Shown: positions 13,398 through 26,101 of the stretch, piece by piece | Numbering within the stretch: the stretch's first letter is position 1 | How the letters are laid out: each line of letters starts with the position of its first letter | Assembly: GCF_021134715.1 (NCBI RefSeq) | Contig: NC_060018.1 | Coordinates: 1,488,001 to 1,552,000 of the forward strand | DNA length: 64,000 bases | Reading direction: 5' to 3' | DNA from: Daphnia pulex | Taxonomy: Eukaryota; Arthropoda; Branchiopoda; Diplostraca; Daphniidae | The notes under the pieces: model-generated | Seen by the model: only the letters and a program-made list of their open reading frames with translations | Told to the model about the DNA's origin: nothing | The model's database searches: none | Program-made: the position numbers and the translations under genes

Positions 13398-16300
13398 ATA
13401 GGATGGATATAAGGCTGCTGGAGTGTGAGACCCTCTCGCCCATACACATGTGCTGTGTGTACAGATATAAATACAGAAAGAAAATGGAGAAGTTGACGGG
13501 GCGGCGTGAGCGCGCCAACGCCGCCGCCGTTCAATCGCGGGCAGCGATCGCGGTACATATTTCACATCGGATGAGAGACCCGAGCGAATATTTGAAATGA
13601 TTCACTCTGCATGAATCATCACACACACACACCCTTCATTTTTTTAAGAAGAAGAAGAAAATTCTTACGGTAAGAAAATTTACAAAAAAAAAATAAAATA
13701 AATTCCGACGTTATTATTTATTCAAACACTTACGCAACACCTGTAAAAAAGAAGAAGATGAAGAAGGCATGAAGTAAATACACGGTTGATTAGCCTTTTT
13801 GTAGATGCGATTATTCTCGACGAGAGATGTACTATAATATTTTCTGGCCACACTTGCAAGCACTCCTCTTCTTCATTCTCTCTAGGTAGTGTCTGGAATA
13901 TTATAAGAAAACGGTCGTGATGGGTTGACCTCTCCCCCTACTCCATTACGGGCGTTTAGTCGGGAAGAAAAAGCCCCAAATTAATTCCCGCACTATGTTG
14001 TGTAGTATAGCATAGATAAACATTCGTTCCAATTTGAGAAAAGCGCGTATTTAGTTTTTGATACTACCACTTGTTTGTGTAACATGGTACTACTTATACT
14101 ACACACACATGTTTGCCTTGTTAATTTTCCTTTTTTTTTTTTGTTTCTTTTTGGTTCCAACATACTTCCCTTCGCGGTTGGATTTTTATAGTGAACGAGA
14201 GAAAAAGAAAATCAGGGGGTCGTTTGTGTGTGTGTGTGTTTTTTAGTTGTCTTCTTTTTCGTTCTTTTCTTTTAAAAAATAATATTTATCCGAGTATTTA
14301 TAAATTTGTGGCGCCCGGGCTTAAATTTCCGATCATGTTGTCATGGCCGGTGGCGGGACTCGCCCATTTTCTTCTATCGTCCCAGTCCTACTATATATGT
14401 GATGGTATTTATGGACGTAATATAGCGTGGGACCACGATTGAGGAAAAGACACACACACAAAATATGGAAGGCGTAATCAAGTCCCAATTAGTACAGACT
14501 TTTCTGGCTTGTATATTATATATACTACTTGACCAAAAAGATTTTCAGATTTCTTTGAATTTTCTTTTTTTCTTGGTATATCAGACTAGGGGGTCGGGAT
14601 GAATATTATTTTCAATCATTCCAAAGTTCCTGGTATACATTTGAATAAATAGATGAATTTTTGGAGGGGTTTTCTTCCGATTGTTATGCAATAGAATAAT
14701 CAACTGTTTCTCCGTTTGGGATTCGTTTAGGATATCGGGGAAAGAATAAGAGAGTCCGGTGATATTTTCTCTCTCGAATAGTTTCCATTCCCGCACTAAT
14801 CACAGCTCATACAGACACTCACGTCACGCCCCCCCCCCCTCTTTTTTTTTCCTCCCTCTCGGCAAACTTGTTAGCGCGCAGGCTCATTACCAAAAAAAGT
14901 TATAATAGCCAATTGGGTCTCTCTCTCTATCCCAAAAGAGTCCCTGGACCAAAGTGGGACTGTGCAGCCCTTTGGCTCCTTCCCACCCTACGTAGGTCCT
15001 CCTGCTGAGGACTCTTTTTTTGTGGGTTAAACGGATGTTAAATACATCGAACCGAAATTCAATCACTTGTTACCTTTCAAAGAAAATAAAAAAAAAAGCG
15101 GATTGAGGTTGATGATCCAATTTGTTATTTATAACTCTTCGATTTCCTTTCTGCTCCATTTTGGTTGCACGCGGCCGCCGCCGTCGTTGTTTTATCTCTC
15201 GTCGTCTTGTAAACGCTATGTTAATGTAAACGAACGTGTCAAACCAATTTCTCATACAACTTTTTTTTTCTTTTTTTTTTCCCCTGAGGGGTTTACAACA
15301 TCATTTTAAAAAACTCTGGCGCTCTCTTTTTTTTGGCCTGAAATGTTATTTTCCATCAAATTAGAAAGAGAAACCACGGGATCAACCGGATCCCCGTGTG
15401 TGTTGTGCACGAAATATGAATGCAAACAGCCCCAGCACACAATCTCTCCGATCAATGTCAATCCGCATCAACGTGAGTTTATTCAACTATAAGTGTTGCG
15501 CCCGTTCATCCAGTCGCTCCGCATTTGGCAATGGCACATTTATACACCGAATGGCGGCAAAATGGTTTTCCTACCAAAATAATACCAACGTGAGAAATGA
15601 AAAAAAGGTGTTATCAATAACACAGTCGTATATAATATTTATGTACAGCAGATTGGACATCATCTATGTTGCAACACACTACATAACCGACCGACCGTTA
15701 GATTTTGCATTTAATTTATTGTTTATCCGTCTGGAATATCTTGGCAACTTTTCGTTCATTTTTTTTTTTTTTTAGTTATTCATCCCGACATTTTGGAATT
15801 CACGAATGGCTTTCCAATTCTTTTGAAGAAAATTTGTAAAAAGGTTGTAATTCGGTTGTTGCTGTTGTTTCGATCGTTTAATTATTTAGTTTGAAAAGGG
15901 GGGAGAATAAATGATTGGATTTGTGTTGTGTTATTTTAAGTCCTGATTGGCTGCGACTTGGTGAGAGTGGGGCGGCGGCTCCCACCCCCATCTCTGCCGT
16001 CCGAAGCAAGAAAGAAGAAGAAGAAGGTTGCGGTCGTGTGGCGCGTCACGGAGACGCCGCCGTGAATAAATCATCGGCGCGCGTATATAGACAGACGCGA
16101 ACAAGTTCCATCGCTTCATTCGATTTCCCTCTTCTTCTTTTTCTTTTCCCTTTTTCTTTTCTTTCATTCGTAGAAGAAAAAGGAAGAGAGAGAAAGGGCA
16201 AAGAAGGAAGCAACTTGACGATATAAATTACCCGCTCATCGACCGGCGTGCATATTCATCAGAGTCTATTATCTATACATGTATAGTCGGCAGGGTGGCG

Positions 16301-19300
16301 GGGAGGTAGCACAGCAGACAGTACAGATCCGAAAATCTTATTTTTTTTTAAAATATAACTAGCACACACAACGAGGAAATCAACAAATTCTCCCTGCCGA
16401 CAACTGAAAACTCTCCCGCGTGTGCGTGTGGATTTGATTCAAGTCTGAACCTGCGTCCGACTAATCGCGCGGGGGGGGGGGATGGAAGGCAACCCCAACG
16501 CAGATATGTGGGGGCGGGGCAAGACAAAAGAAAAGGAGGATGTTCCCTATATCTCCGCCGACGATCGCCCAGTCTATTACAACAATGGATGTGTGTGTAG
16601 AGTCGGCCGGGAGAGTCGTCTTATTTAATGAACTCATCATCAAAACTTCCCCCCCCCCAAAAAAAAAACGGATATTTAACCAGCACTGCTGCTGATCCCT
16701 TTCTCTTTTTCTCATCTGCATGTTTCCCCCATTTGATTCCAATATGGCGACCATCGGGAAAATAACTAATAACCAGCGTCGATTATTCTGCCGTCTAGTT
16801 TTTTTTTCAATCATTCGGTCGTTAAAACAAATAGAGACATTCCTGGGTCTTAAAATATTGAGGAAATCTATACTACCAAACCGATATATAGTAGATATCT
16901 GTGATTATTAAGTAGATGCGTTGGCTGCCTTCTCACACCTTCCTGTTATTTCTCCTGTATACCCAATCAACAATATAAATCCTAAAACATGTAAAGAAAA
17001 ATAAAGAAGAATAATTTGTTATTCGACTGATGCGCTCTCCGGAATTAATAACATAAGCACAGATCCTCCCTGAATTTGTTTTTCTTTTTTAAGGGGGAAA
17101 ATAGAACTGGTTCACTCGCTTGTGTCTAATAAAATCAGGCCCTCTTCATTTTGTGTGGGGGGAGGGGGTTACGTGTCGTTGCACAAATCACGAACAAGAA
17201 GCATCGCACACAGTCAAATCTACCTGGAAAATAAAGAGCGAAATAAGGAAAAGAAGAAAAAGGGGGCCGGACTGACGATTCGTTTCGTATGTGTTGAAAA
17301 AAGAAGAAAAAGAAAATAAAACATTTTTCCTTTTTTCTAGAAAAGTCAAGGCGGCGACAGTCAGCTCGCAGAGGAGAAGAGATATTGTGTGTGAAGACGG
17401 CGGGCTGATGATTTGTGATTTCCTTCTTTTCTGGCGGCGTTTCATCACCCCCGCGTCGTCACCGCCACACCACCAGCACCGAACGAAATGTGTATAAAAA
17501 TGGGAGACATCACAGGATGAATGGCTTAAAAAAAGAACCCAAAACTTTTTTTGAAGTTAAAAAGAAAATTGTTTTAGTTTTGTTATTAGGTGACGCATTT
17601 TTCGCCATCGGATCTGAGCTGTTGATGAACTTGAAATTTTTATTTTTCTCTTCGTATGGTTTTTTTGAAGCTCGCGCCGTTAGCGTCGTAAACTAAACCA
17701 AATGTGACGTTGTGATGCCGCCGGCGGCGGTCAATATCTGTGCGCGCGAGAGCGACGGAGCGTTTCGGCCGCATCGTCGGTGGCTGCTGCGCTGCGCTGC
17801 GGCGGCGGCTGATTTGTCCGTAACTAACGACTCGCCGCGTGAAATAATAAAAAGGAAAAAAAAAAAAGAAAGAAAAGACATGACCAACACTAAAAACAAA
17901 TAATGAAAGAAGAAATAAAAGAAAAAGAAGAGCGCGCGTGCTGCTGCTGCTGTTGCCACGCTTTGCGGTACATCCGCTACACGGTGGCTTCGTGACACGG
18001 ACGGTTGTCCGCCAAATGAAAAAAAAAACTCTCGGCTCAAGAAAATGTAAATGGGCAGAAACAATTTCCAGGCGACAGAGTGTGGTATATTAGGCTTTGA
18101 TATCAAGATTGATTATAATATGCCATATGTGTGTGGTGATTTGCCATCACATTCACGCCGCGGCCTTAAATGTTGGTGATTTCTTTTTCTGTACATTTTG
18201 GGGTCTGTCTTTTTTCGCAGGTTCATTAAGATAGTCGGTAGGAAAATAATAAAAAGGAGATACAAATCGATAACTCGGAAAAACTGCAGGGCCAAATAAA
18301 CAAGGGAATGAACCAACGCGGGAGACTTGGTTGTAAATAGACACAAACTCTAATATAATCATCTAACTCTTTTCAGCTCTGCCTGTGACGACTTGGTGCT
18401 GGACTACGTGCACAGCAAGAAGGGGACCTTGTGTGTGTATATATTTACGTGTTTGTTCTGCTGGTGACATTACCATCTGCGCATCTCCCGGTCGAAACGA
18501 TCTGCTGCCGCTGCTCTTGCGTCTTGTGTCCCTGCGATCGTTTAGATTTCGGGACGCCCCCCGTTGAAAGCAATTCCCAGTCGCGGTCTTGTCTCGATGA
18601 CTTTTCTTTCTCTTTTGCCTATATTTTACACTGTATCCCCCTTCTTCTGGTTGTTGTTGTTGTTGTCTCTCTTCCGTTGTTCAATTAGTTTAGAGCCAAA
18701 TTTGTAAATCCAATCTGAAAAAGAAAAAGAGAAACGACAAACGACTTTTCTGGGCTCTGCTGCAGCTCCGGAAGGAATGTCTCCCTTAGATTATTTCACT
18801 CTAAAATGTTGTTTCTTTCTTTTAGTTTCGTTTTCTCTCCCAGCCCTTCAATTGTACGCAGTTCCCATGGCAACAAGTTGTTGACTAGAGTTTGAATGAA
18901 TCACAGTGCCAGCAGCAGCAGCATCCAATTGCAGTCCCCAGCTTATTTGCTTTTGATATTGATTCATCGTCGTGAGAACCTGTCGGCCGACTATTCCAAC
19001 GTTTTGGATGGATACTCCTAAAACTGAAATCAGATCTGGAAAAGAAAAGTTCAGAACGGAAACGCAATTGGGTATTATATGTACAACAACAACAAACGGA
19101 CCATTCCCCAGCTATAGTCATGTGGGGTAGGTCCTTTTTGTGTCATTATTATTACACTCGGGTTGTCTTTAACTCAACAGTTGGCAGCCAGCAGGCAGTG
19201 TCATAATTAACCGGCTGTCAAATCGAGAAAAATAAGAAATTTTTTTTTCTTTTTTTCTTTTTTTTTCAATTTGAATGTGTAAAGCAAATACAAGAAAGAA

Positions 19301-20000
19301 GTTAAGAAAACAAGCGTTTGGGTCCGAATGCTCTTCTCCGGTTGCTCTTATATTATATTTAACTGGTGTGTGTGGCACACAAGTAATTCGAGAGTTTAAT
19401 AGAAATGGCCTTTTTCGTTATTCTCTCCCCTCGTTGAGTTTCCTCTGACAGTAGGAGAAATGTGACTGGCAGAAACTTTGAATGGACTTTTCTTTTTTTG
19501 GAGACACTTGACAGAAAATAAATGGCACGGTCTCTTCTATTATTTCTGAGATACGTACTGTATAATATAGCGCACAAGTGTCTTTTATCGACGGTTTGCC
19601 TTCTAACGTTGATGTAGGTCGCTGCTGCCGTTGCGTGTGTCGCTTGTCTACTCTGCGTGGGCTGCTTATATTGGTTGATTGGTTTTTTTCCTTATTCGTT
19701 GGACGTCCCTTATCTGTTTTCTTCTTCTCGGCAAATATAACGACAACGCCTCTATCTCGTCGATTCGTCGACCCGTAACAGATTTCAACTCTCAACCTGT
19801 CGCTAGATAACACCGAGCTGCTTGCCATTTCTTTCTCACGAAAAAGCTCAATGTTTTTCTAATCAGTTGAAATATTCATTCATTAGTCGATGTAATTATT
19901 TTAAAAAGAAAAACAAGATTTCGGGGGGAAGGGGGGACATTATTTCTTTGCAATGGAGGAGGGGGGTCATATTTTTTAATTATGCAAAGGGGGGGGGGGG

Positions 20001-20504
20001 TAGTGTTTCACTCGTTTAAATAACGACAACGAAAATAACGTATTAACGAGCCTCGTTATCGACTTTTTTGGAAAATGCTGGTTTTTTTCGTTAACGATAA
20101 CGAAATGGCTGTTTTTTTCGTTGTTTTCGTTAATTTCTTGCTAAATTTTTCGTATCAAAACCGTAGAGATTTCAAATTTTTTGACCACCAGGGGGAACTT
20201 TTTTTCCCCTCAAAATTTGGAATTTTCAATTTTGGGATGACCACCTACTAGCGACTTAGCGATCCCCTAGCGAGGAATTAGGCCATTATTTTCGCATCAA
20301 TTATTTCTACATCATTTGGCCTAACAGGCCTTAGAAAACTAGGTTCTAAAAAAAAATTGTAAGGTAAACGATAACGGTCGCAAAAACAGAAAAATGCGAC
20401 ACGTTTAAATTAACGAAACGAAGAACGAAACGAATGAAAAATTAAAAAAATAACGATTAACGATAACGATAACGAATCCAAAAAAGCACAACGGTGAAAC
20501 ACTA
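20001..20504. mobile_element. Non-autonomous hAT-like element (MITE)
   Basis: The left end reads TAGTGTTTCAC and the right end GTGAAACACTA, a perfect 11-bp terminal inverted repeat. Both ends abut a run of at least eight G (12 on the left, 19989-20000; 8 on the right, 20505-20512), consistent with an 8-bp target-site duplication of G. An 8-bp duplication and a 5'-TAGTG end are features of hAT transposons. The subterminal regions are crowded with AACGA/TCGTT units in both orientations, for example at 20021-20060 and 20445-20475, which could be transposase-binding repeats. There is no transposase frame. The G-run target makes the duplication less certain, since the runs could be chance. Confidence 0.7.
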
Positions 20505-22447
20505 GGGGGGGGTAATCAAAAAGGTTTTTTAAAAAAAATTTTATTTTATCAGAGATTATAATAATTATTCAAATTGCAGGATTTTATGCAAAGGGTAGCC
20601 GGGGACAACCCAAAAGGTAAAGAAACGAGACAAACATTTTGCGAATTTTAGAATTATTGTAGAATTAAAGAAAAGATATATTTTCATCAGAGATTTAACA
20701 TTACAGATATTGTACTACTGCGTATCAATGTTGTACCCTTGTACATGTATATATCATTCGTGTGTTTTCACTTTAATGTCTGACTTCCGCCCGGAATATT
20801 ACACAATGACATGTTGGCCCTATTAGATTCTACCATTCCGCCAGACACGCGAACCCCCGTCACATGTAAAACGTGAAAAAATAAATAAAATGAACTACTC
20901 GACGACATATGGAGGTGTTCCGTGAAAACGAAGTTTCTTTCTCGACGGAATCTCAGCCCAACTGGAAAGTCTTGGCAAGAAAAAGAAAGAAATAAAGAGC
21001 CCGCAGAATTTGATTTCTGGCTGCTGAATAAGAAAAAAGAATTTCCCGAACGGCCTGTATGGGAGAGAGAAAGGAGAGAAGAGGTTGAAAGGTGTGGTTG
21101 TATCAGTTGTACGATATGTGTAACGTCTACGATGTGTAGTATAACATGGTGATGTGTGTAGAGCAGCAGCAGCAGTGAGCTAGTGACACGGTAACCTGTT
21201 GATGCCGGGTGATATGTGTACGTATACACGGCGGTCTAACCGCGGTGGGGCTCATCAGATCCCACACAACTTTTCTTCTCCCAGACTACGTGAAATGACG
21301 CGCTCTCATCATCGTCTGCTACTTCCACCATCTCCTCCCAGTTGCGTGTGCAGTTTCCGCTTTGAACTACATTTCGAATTAAGAGAAATTTCGTCGGGAA
21401 TCAAAAGAATAAAAACAACATTTTTTTGTGTGTTGGAAACTGACCCTTATTTTATTATAAATTTCGTTCGGACAATATGGGCTCTCTAACCCTCTCGTGC
21501 ACGCAGAGAAAAAAGGGAAACACGATAATCCGAAATGATATTAAACAGCCTTGACTTAGTTTTATTTTCATTTTGAAAACAACATTTGAGATTTTTTTTT
21601 CTCTCTATTTTATTTAGGCTATCGGCTGTTGTGTGTGATGGCCGCAACCGAACGACAACACGCGGCCAGCCAACAACAAATTGGTAAGGGGAAACAAAAA
21701 AATCTAAAAAAACTTTCCCTCTCTGCTTTTTTTCTTTTTCTTTCGGGCCGGCGTTTTATTTCGTTTTCTTTTGTGACGTTCTCCGATCCGAAAGACTCTC
21801 TCGTCTGAGATCTCTTTTCTTTCTTTTATTTGGAATATAGAGGAACAATCAAATAAAAAAGACAACAACCAACTGTGAACAACCGAGCGGATGTTGTCTA
21901 CGCATTGCGACACAGGTAGAAATAAAATACTAAGAGTCTCGTTGCATTTAGCCGCTGTTGCACGAGATGTCCTTCCCTCATTCTATATATCTCTGTGACG
22001 TCATAAATAATACAAACTATTGTCGTCGACTTGTATTTTGTTAACCGATCTATTATTATACATATGTATATACTGTATACATCTAGATTTGTATTATACC
22101 CATGTCACTTGGAATAGGAAAATGAGGTCCGGGAAAAACCGGAGGGGAAAACAATCAGACCAAATATTTTTTTCTCTCTCCCCCCTAAAAAAAACACACG
22201 CGATTTCCAGACAAAGAAAGAAAGAAACATTTTATTGTGTCCCTTTTATTCCTCCTCCCCAAACAAAAATTCCAACTAAAAAAAAAGAAAGAAAAATTCA
22301 AAAATCCTCCCCCTTGAAAAGAAAAAGAAAAATGAATAATATCTGAAAAAAAGAAAAAAAGAAATAATATTACGTGAGCGCACGGCGCGTTGATCGAGGC
22401 TCTCTTGATTGAACCCGGTGCGAAGAGAACACACACAAAGCGATGGC

Positions 22448-22474
22448 GAAGAAGAAGAAGAAGAAGAAGAAGAA
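22448..22474. repeat. GAA microsatellite
   Basis: About nine tandem GAA units, flanked by further A/G-rich sequence to 22520. Confidence 0.75.
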
Positions 22475-22855
22475 AATGTTTGATAAAAGAAGAAGAAAAA
22501 AAGAAAAAAAAGAAACAGGTGATTGTCTAACAGCGGGGGGTCGATCATCAGTGTTAAAAGGGATTGCTGGAGAGAAACCCCCCAGTGGTGTGTGGCAATG
22601 CCCGGAGCGAGCTAATCACGGACAGGGCCGGCCCATTAGTTGTGCTGTGCACCAGCCAAACGGACCCGGCCACTACACCAACCACCACCAAGACTCGCCA
22701 CACACACAACAGCGTCGAGCATATAGGTAGGTAAAGATGTATTTATACGATATTATAGGCGAGACCTATAGGCTCACACCTACTGGCTCGTTTGTGATTC
22801 AGAGGGTCTTGTTCTTTTTTTTTAAATAGCCAAATGAGGAAGGATGCAGACGAAA

Positions 22856-22875
22856 CCCCCCCCCCCCCCCCCCCC
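22856..22875. repeat. Poly-C tract of 20 bases
   Basis: Twenty consecutive C. Long C/G homopolymers are uncommon in animal genomes, and the exact length may be a sequencing or assembly estimate. Confidence 0.75.
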
Positions 22876-23345
22876 AACAACAACTACAAAAAGAAGAAGA
22901 AGAATTTCGAGCTCCTAACGAACCCGAATTCCAGCCCAAAGGGGTTGCTGCTGCACATGCTCATTTCTGTCCATCACGGATTTAGCGACCGAAAAAATCG
23001 GCTTTTAACTATTCCGATTCATCTCAGACCTTTATTATAGATGGTTCTCGGAAAAAAAGTCTCTCATCCGAAATGATTTTCATTTATTTTCCCAGTCAAC
23101 TGCAAAAAAAAATGATTGCGCAAGTCGCTTTAAAATTTCATCGGCGCAACGGATGCTCGAATAAATCCACCACACAACAAAATCAAACAACATCGTCCGT
23201 GATGAGATTGTATAGGTGGAGCTTCCGAATTCGTTTCGGCTACTTAATGATGACCAAGTTACGGTGGTTGTGTATATTTCTACCACACGGAACACGCTTG
23301 TTATATTACGCAGTCTCTCTCTATACGCAATGAGCTCTCCCCTCC

Positions 23346-23364
23346 GTCCATCCATCCATCCATC
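23346..23364. repeat. TCCA tetranucleotide repeat
   Basis: Between four and five tandem TCCA units in non-coding DNA. Confidence 0.7.
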
Positions 23365-26101
23365 CTCTTTTCTTTTATTCTCTCTAGTCTCGCACACCTC
23401 ACCCTGTTTTGTTTTTTGGGTTTTCGCTTTTTACAATCCCCTTCACATATCAGCCCGGGCATCCGCACACACACCGCGGTGTCGGTTTACAACTGCCCAG
23501 TTGTCTGGCCAGCAGCAGCAGCCAGCAGTAAGAGAACACACACATTTTGCTTGGCGTGTGTAACATCATATAAAAGAGAGAGAAAAAAAAGAAAATATAG
23601 CACTGGACTATAGTCCAGTAGCGACGGGTGGTGGCCCGCTCCTGATTATTCATACAACTGGCTGGAGCCCGAGCGACGAGCGGAGGGAGAGCCTAGCTGC
23701 ACGAGTGGCGACCGGAAGTGCCGTTCCATGTTGTCCGAAACCACCCTTCTTTCTTTCTCTATTTTACACACAGAAATAGAAAGAAAAATAAAACCCCACA
23801 CACACACAAACGATATATATTCAGTAATACGTCTGTGTATATTTAATTTAGACGGGCGAAATGGCTTGGCCAGTCGCAGGTACACGAGTGTGAGGGGGGA
23901 TGCAATCCGTGTCGTGGTGAATGAATTCCTCAGAGTTGGACACCAAGACACACAAAAGTTACGTGATGAGGGGGAAAAGAAAATTCGGAAGTTGAACGAG
24001 AAGGGGGGCCCAGCAACTCTGTGCAGCAGACGTGTCCATGAAAAAATGTTCCAAACGTATTTATTTTGTATTTCTCTAGCTTTGAATTGGACGGGGAGGA
24101 TAATATAATCAGGTGTCGTATGTAGAACAGGCAACCCCTCATTTGTAATGGGCCGCTAATTTGTCAAACTCATGAACCCAACCAACACACACCACACTCT
24201 TACACACGTGCTGGTTAAAATGTCTTTAACTCTCCGGTATGTGTGGAAACATTTTTCTTTTGTATTTAAAAAAAAAAATGTGATTTGGGTATTTTTCACC
24301 CGTGACGAATAGTTTTGTCTCGTGCCAAACGGCCGGGTTTTTTGTTTTTTGTTCGGGTTGATGGATCGAAACGGCAATTTATATAAAATGCGGCCGCGTT
24401 TATTTATACATCCATGTTAATCCGGAGCGACATTTTCTCTCGGTTTTTTTTTTCTTCTTTGATTGCCGAGGGAAAATTTTCGGTTAAATGCCGTTTTTTT
24501 TATTTCTTCTTCTTTATATTCTTTTTAACGAAAAATTCTATATGTACAGTATATAGTTGGAAACAAACGTTCGGCTGGGTTTGATTCCGGCCGCGCCTGG
24601 AGGGATGAACCAAAAGGATTGTGGACCGCGTACCGTATGTCCGCGCATCAAGTCAAATAGTCAACTTAACCAAATTATCGAGGGAAATAACACACACACA
24701 CAAGGAATAGACTCAACAGCCTCGAAAAGAACACAACAACAACTGTACAATGCAAATGTCCCTGTATGCGCACGTATACCTAAGTTCGTGAAAAAAAAAA
24801 CTACTAAACAGTTGGGTTTCCGTTCAAAATGGTGTGACCCGTGTAGTATTATGTACGGTTTTTCTTCGTGTTTAAATGTTTTTCCACTCAGATGTATTGA
24901 TACATTCCAACTATAGCGGAATTGATGTTGGCCCAGGAGAGAAGAATCTGATCCACACACCTCAACCGAATCCCCCCGCACCTTATTGGTTCGTCTGCTG
25001 TTCGATTGCTGATGCAAATCACACACAACAATCTCAGCCGACCAAATGGAGAGTTTCTCGTTCAATTTTCTACATATCAAGAACCCAGCCAATGTTTAGA
25101 CCTGTCCCATTTCGTCAATATCTTCTTTCACCTGTGCAACACACACAAAGTGAATGGATTCCACTGGACGACCGGACGAAACAGTTTCAAATCCGTTTGG
25201 AAAAATAAAATGGCTGTCGAATAAGTGGCTCAACTTGTTGTACACGTGAAGAAATGAACGAAATATCTACAACAACCAGCACACACCCCGGTGCTGTGCA
25301 CGGGAGAAAAAGTCCCCGGGGACGGCAACAACATAGAGCACACAGGCACACACACGGACGGAGCTTTGCAACAACAACAACAACTCAGCCCAGAGAGGAG
25401 GGGTTGTGGCCTATAGGCGACGTCGAGTTGCGTGACGCCAGAGGCCATGAGCCCGCCCGCACGTTTTTCCATTCCAGCAAAGCGCCAGCCAAAGGAGCTG
25501 AGACCCTGGGAGGTGGAACCACTTGTTGGTCAGTCGTCCTTTAGCTCTTGGCTGTGCTACACCTCTCCCCGCGTTCAGCTCCCCCCAACCCCCTACAACA
25601 AAACAAAACTTCCCGCCGAATTTAAATCTTTTTTGGTTTTTATTCAAATTTCAGTTTTTGTCATTTTGTGTTTTTGGTTGTTGAGAGGAAGGGGCACCTA
25701 CAAAACCCCGCCGGTGTTTTCGACAAAAATCGAATCAAGTTCATTGTGAATTTTTTTTTTTAATATTTAAAACTGAGTGAAAACGATAGCCGACAATCGA
25801 AGGAAGGGAAACTTTGACAAAAAGAAAAAAAAAAAAAAGGAAAAAATTCATATCATGTGCCGGACTCGTTAGGTAACCAAAGGTGCAATTCGTTTTCAAA
25901 CCCGTTTCGACAGTTCAACTAACCGTGACGATCAGATATCGATTGAAGGTACGTCGACGATTTGTCATCGGATTTTTTGGCGTTTCCTCTTACTCTCACG
26001 ATCGTTTTTCCTGTTTGAGAAAATTTAATTGAAACTGAAAACCCTCGCAACTCGTTTAACTCCATTTCTTTCTTGAATAAAACCAACGATAAAAAATAAA
26101 G

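Larger units (their letters stand above)
7132..20000. other. Repeat-rich gene desert upstream of SoxF, left part
   Basis: Nearly 13 kb without a convincing coding gene. The DNA is dominated by A, T, GA, CA/GT and GAA/CTT tracts and G runs. Open frames up to 210 codons (9222-9854) translate to low-complexity Phe/Leu/Arg/Ser-rich strings with no domain. Orphan splice-like sites occur, for example CTGCAG at 9921-9926 and AAG/GTAAGA at 9970/9971. Non-coding first exons of the SoxF gene or a long non-coding RNA could therefore lie here, but nothing in the sequence proves one. Confidence 0.5.
20513..26101. other. Repeat-rich gene desert upstream of SoxF, right part, with probable SoxF 5' leader
   Basis: About 5.6 kb with the same simple-repeat texture as the left part and no recognisable coding gene. 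Open frames of 110-160 codons (for example 20768-21229 and 23646-24134 on the minus strand) are low-complexity. The last few hundred bases are the likely SoxF 5' leader. A possible 71-bp leader intron runs from GTACGT at 25949 to TTTGAG ending at 26019, the same size class as other introns here; this is a suggestion only. Confidence 0.5.

Noticed and set aside
20001..20504. CACTA (EnSpm) transposon, because the element ends in CACTA
   Set aside because: CACTA elements begin with CACTA and end with TAGTG. Here the order is reversed and the flanks suggest 8-bp, not 3-bp, duplication.
23646..24134. 162-codon minus-strand frame in the desert
   Set aside because: No ATG-to-domain logic and no similarity to known proteins; overlaps other random frames on both strands.
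24557..24916. 119-codon frame and a GGGTTTGATTCCGG word resembling a tRNA B box
   Set aside because: The B-box-like word has no matching A box or cloverleaf around it, and the frame has no recognisable protein.
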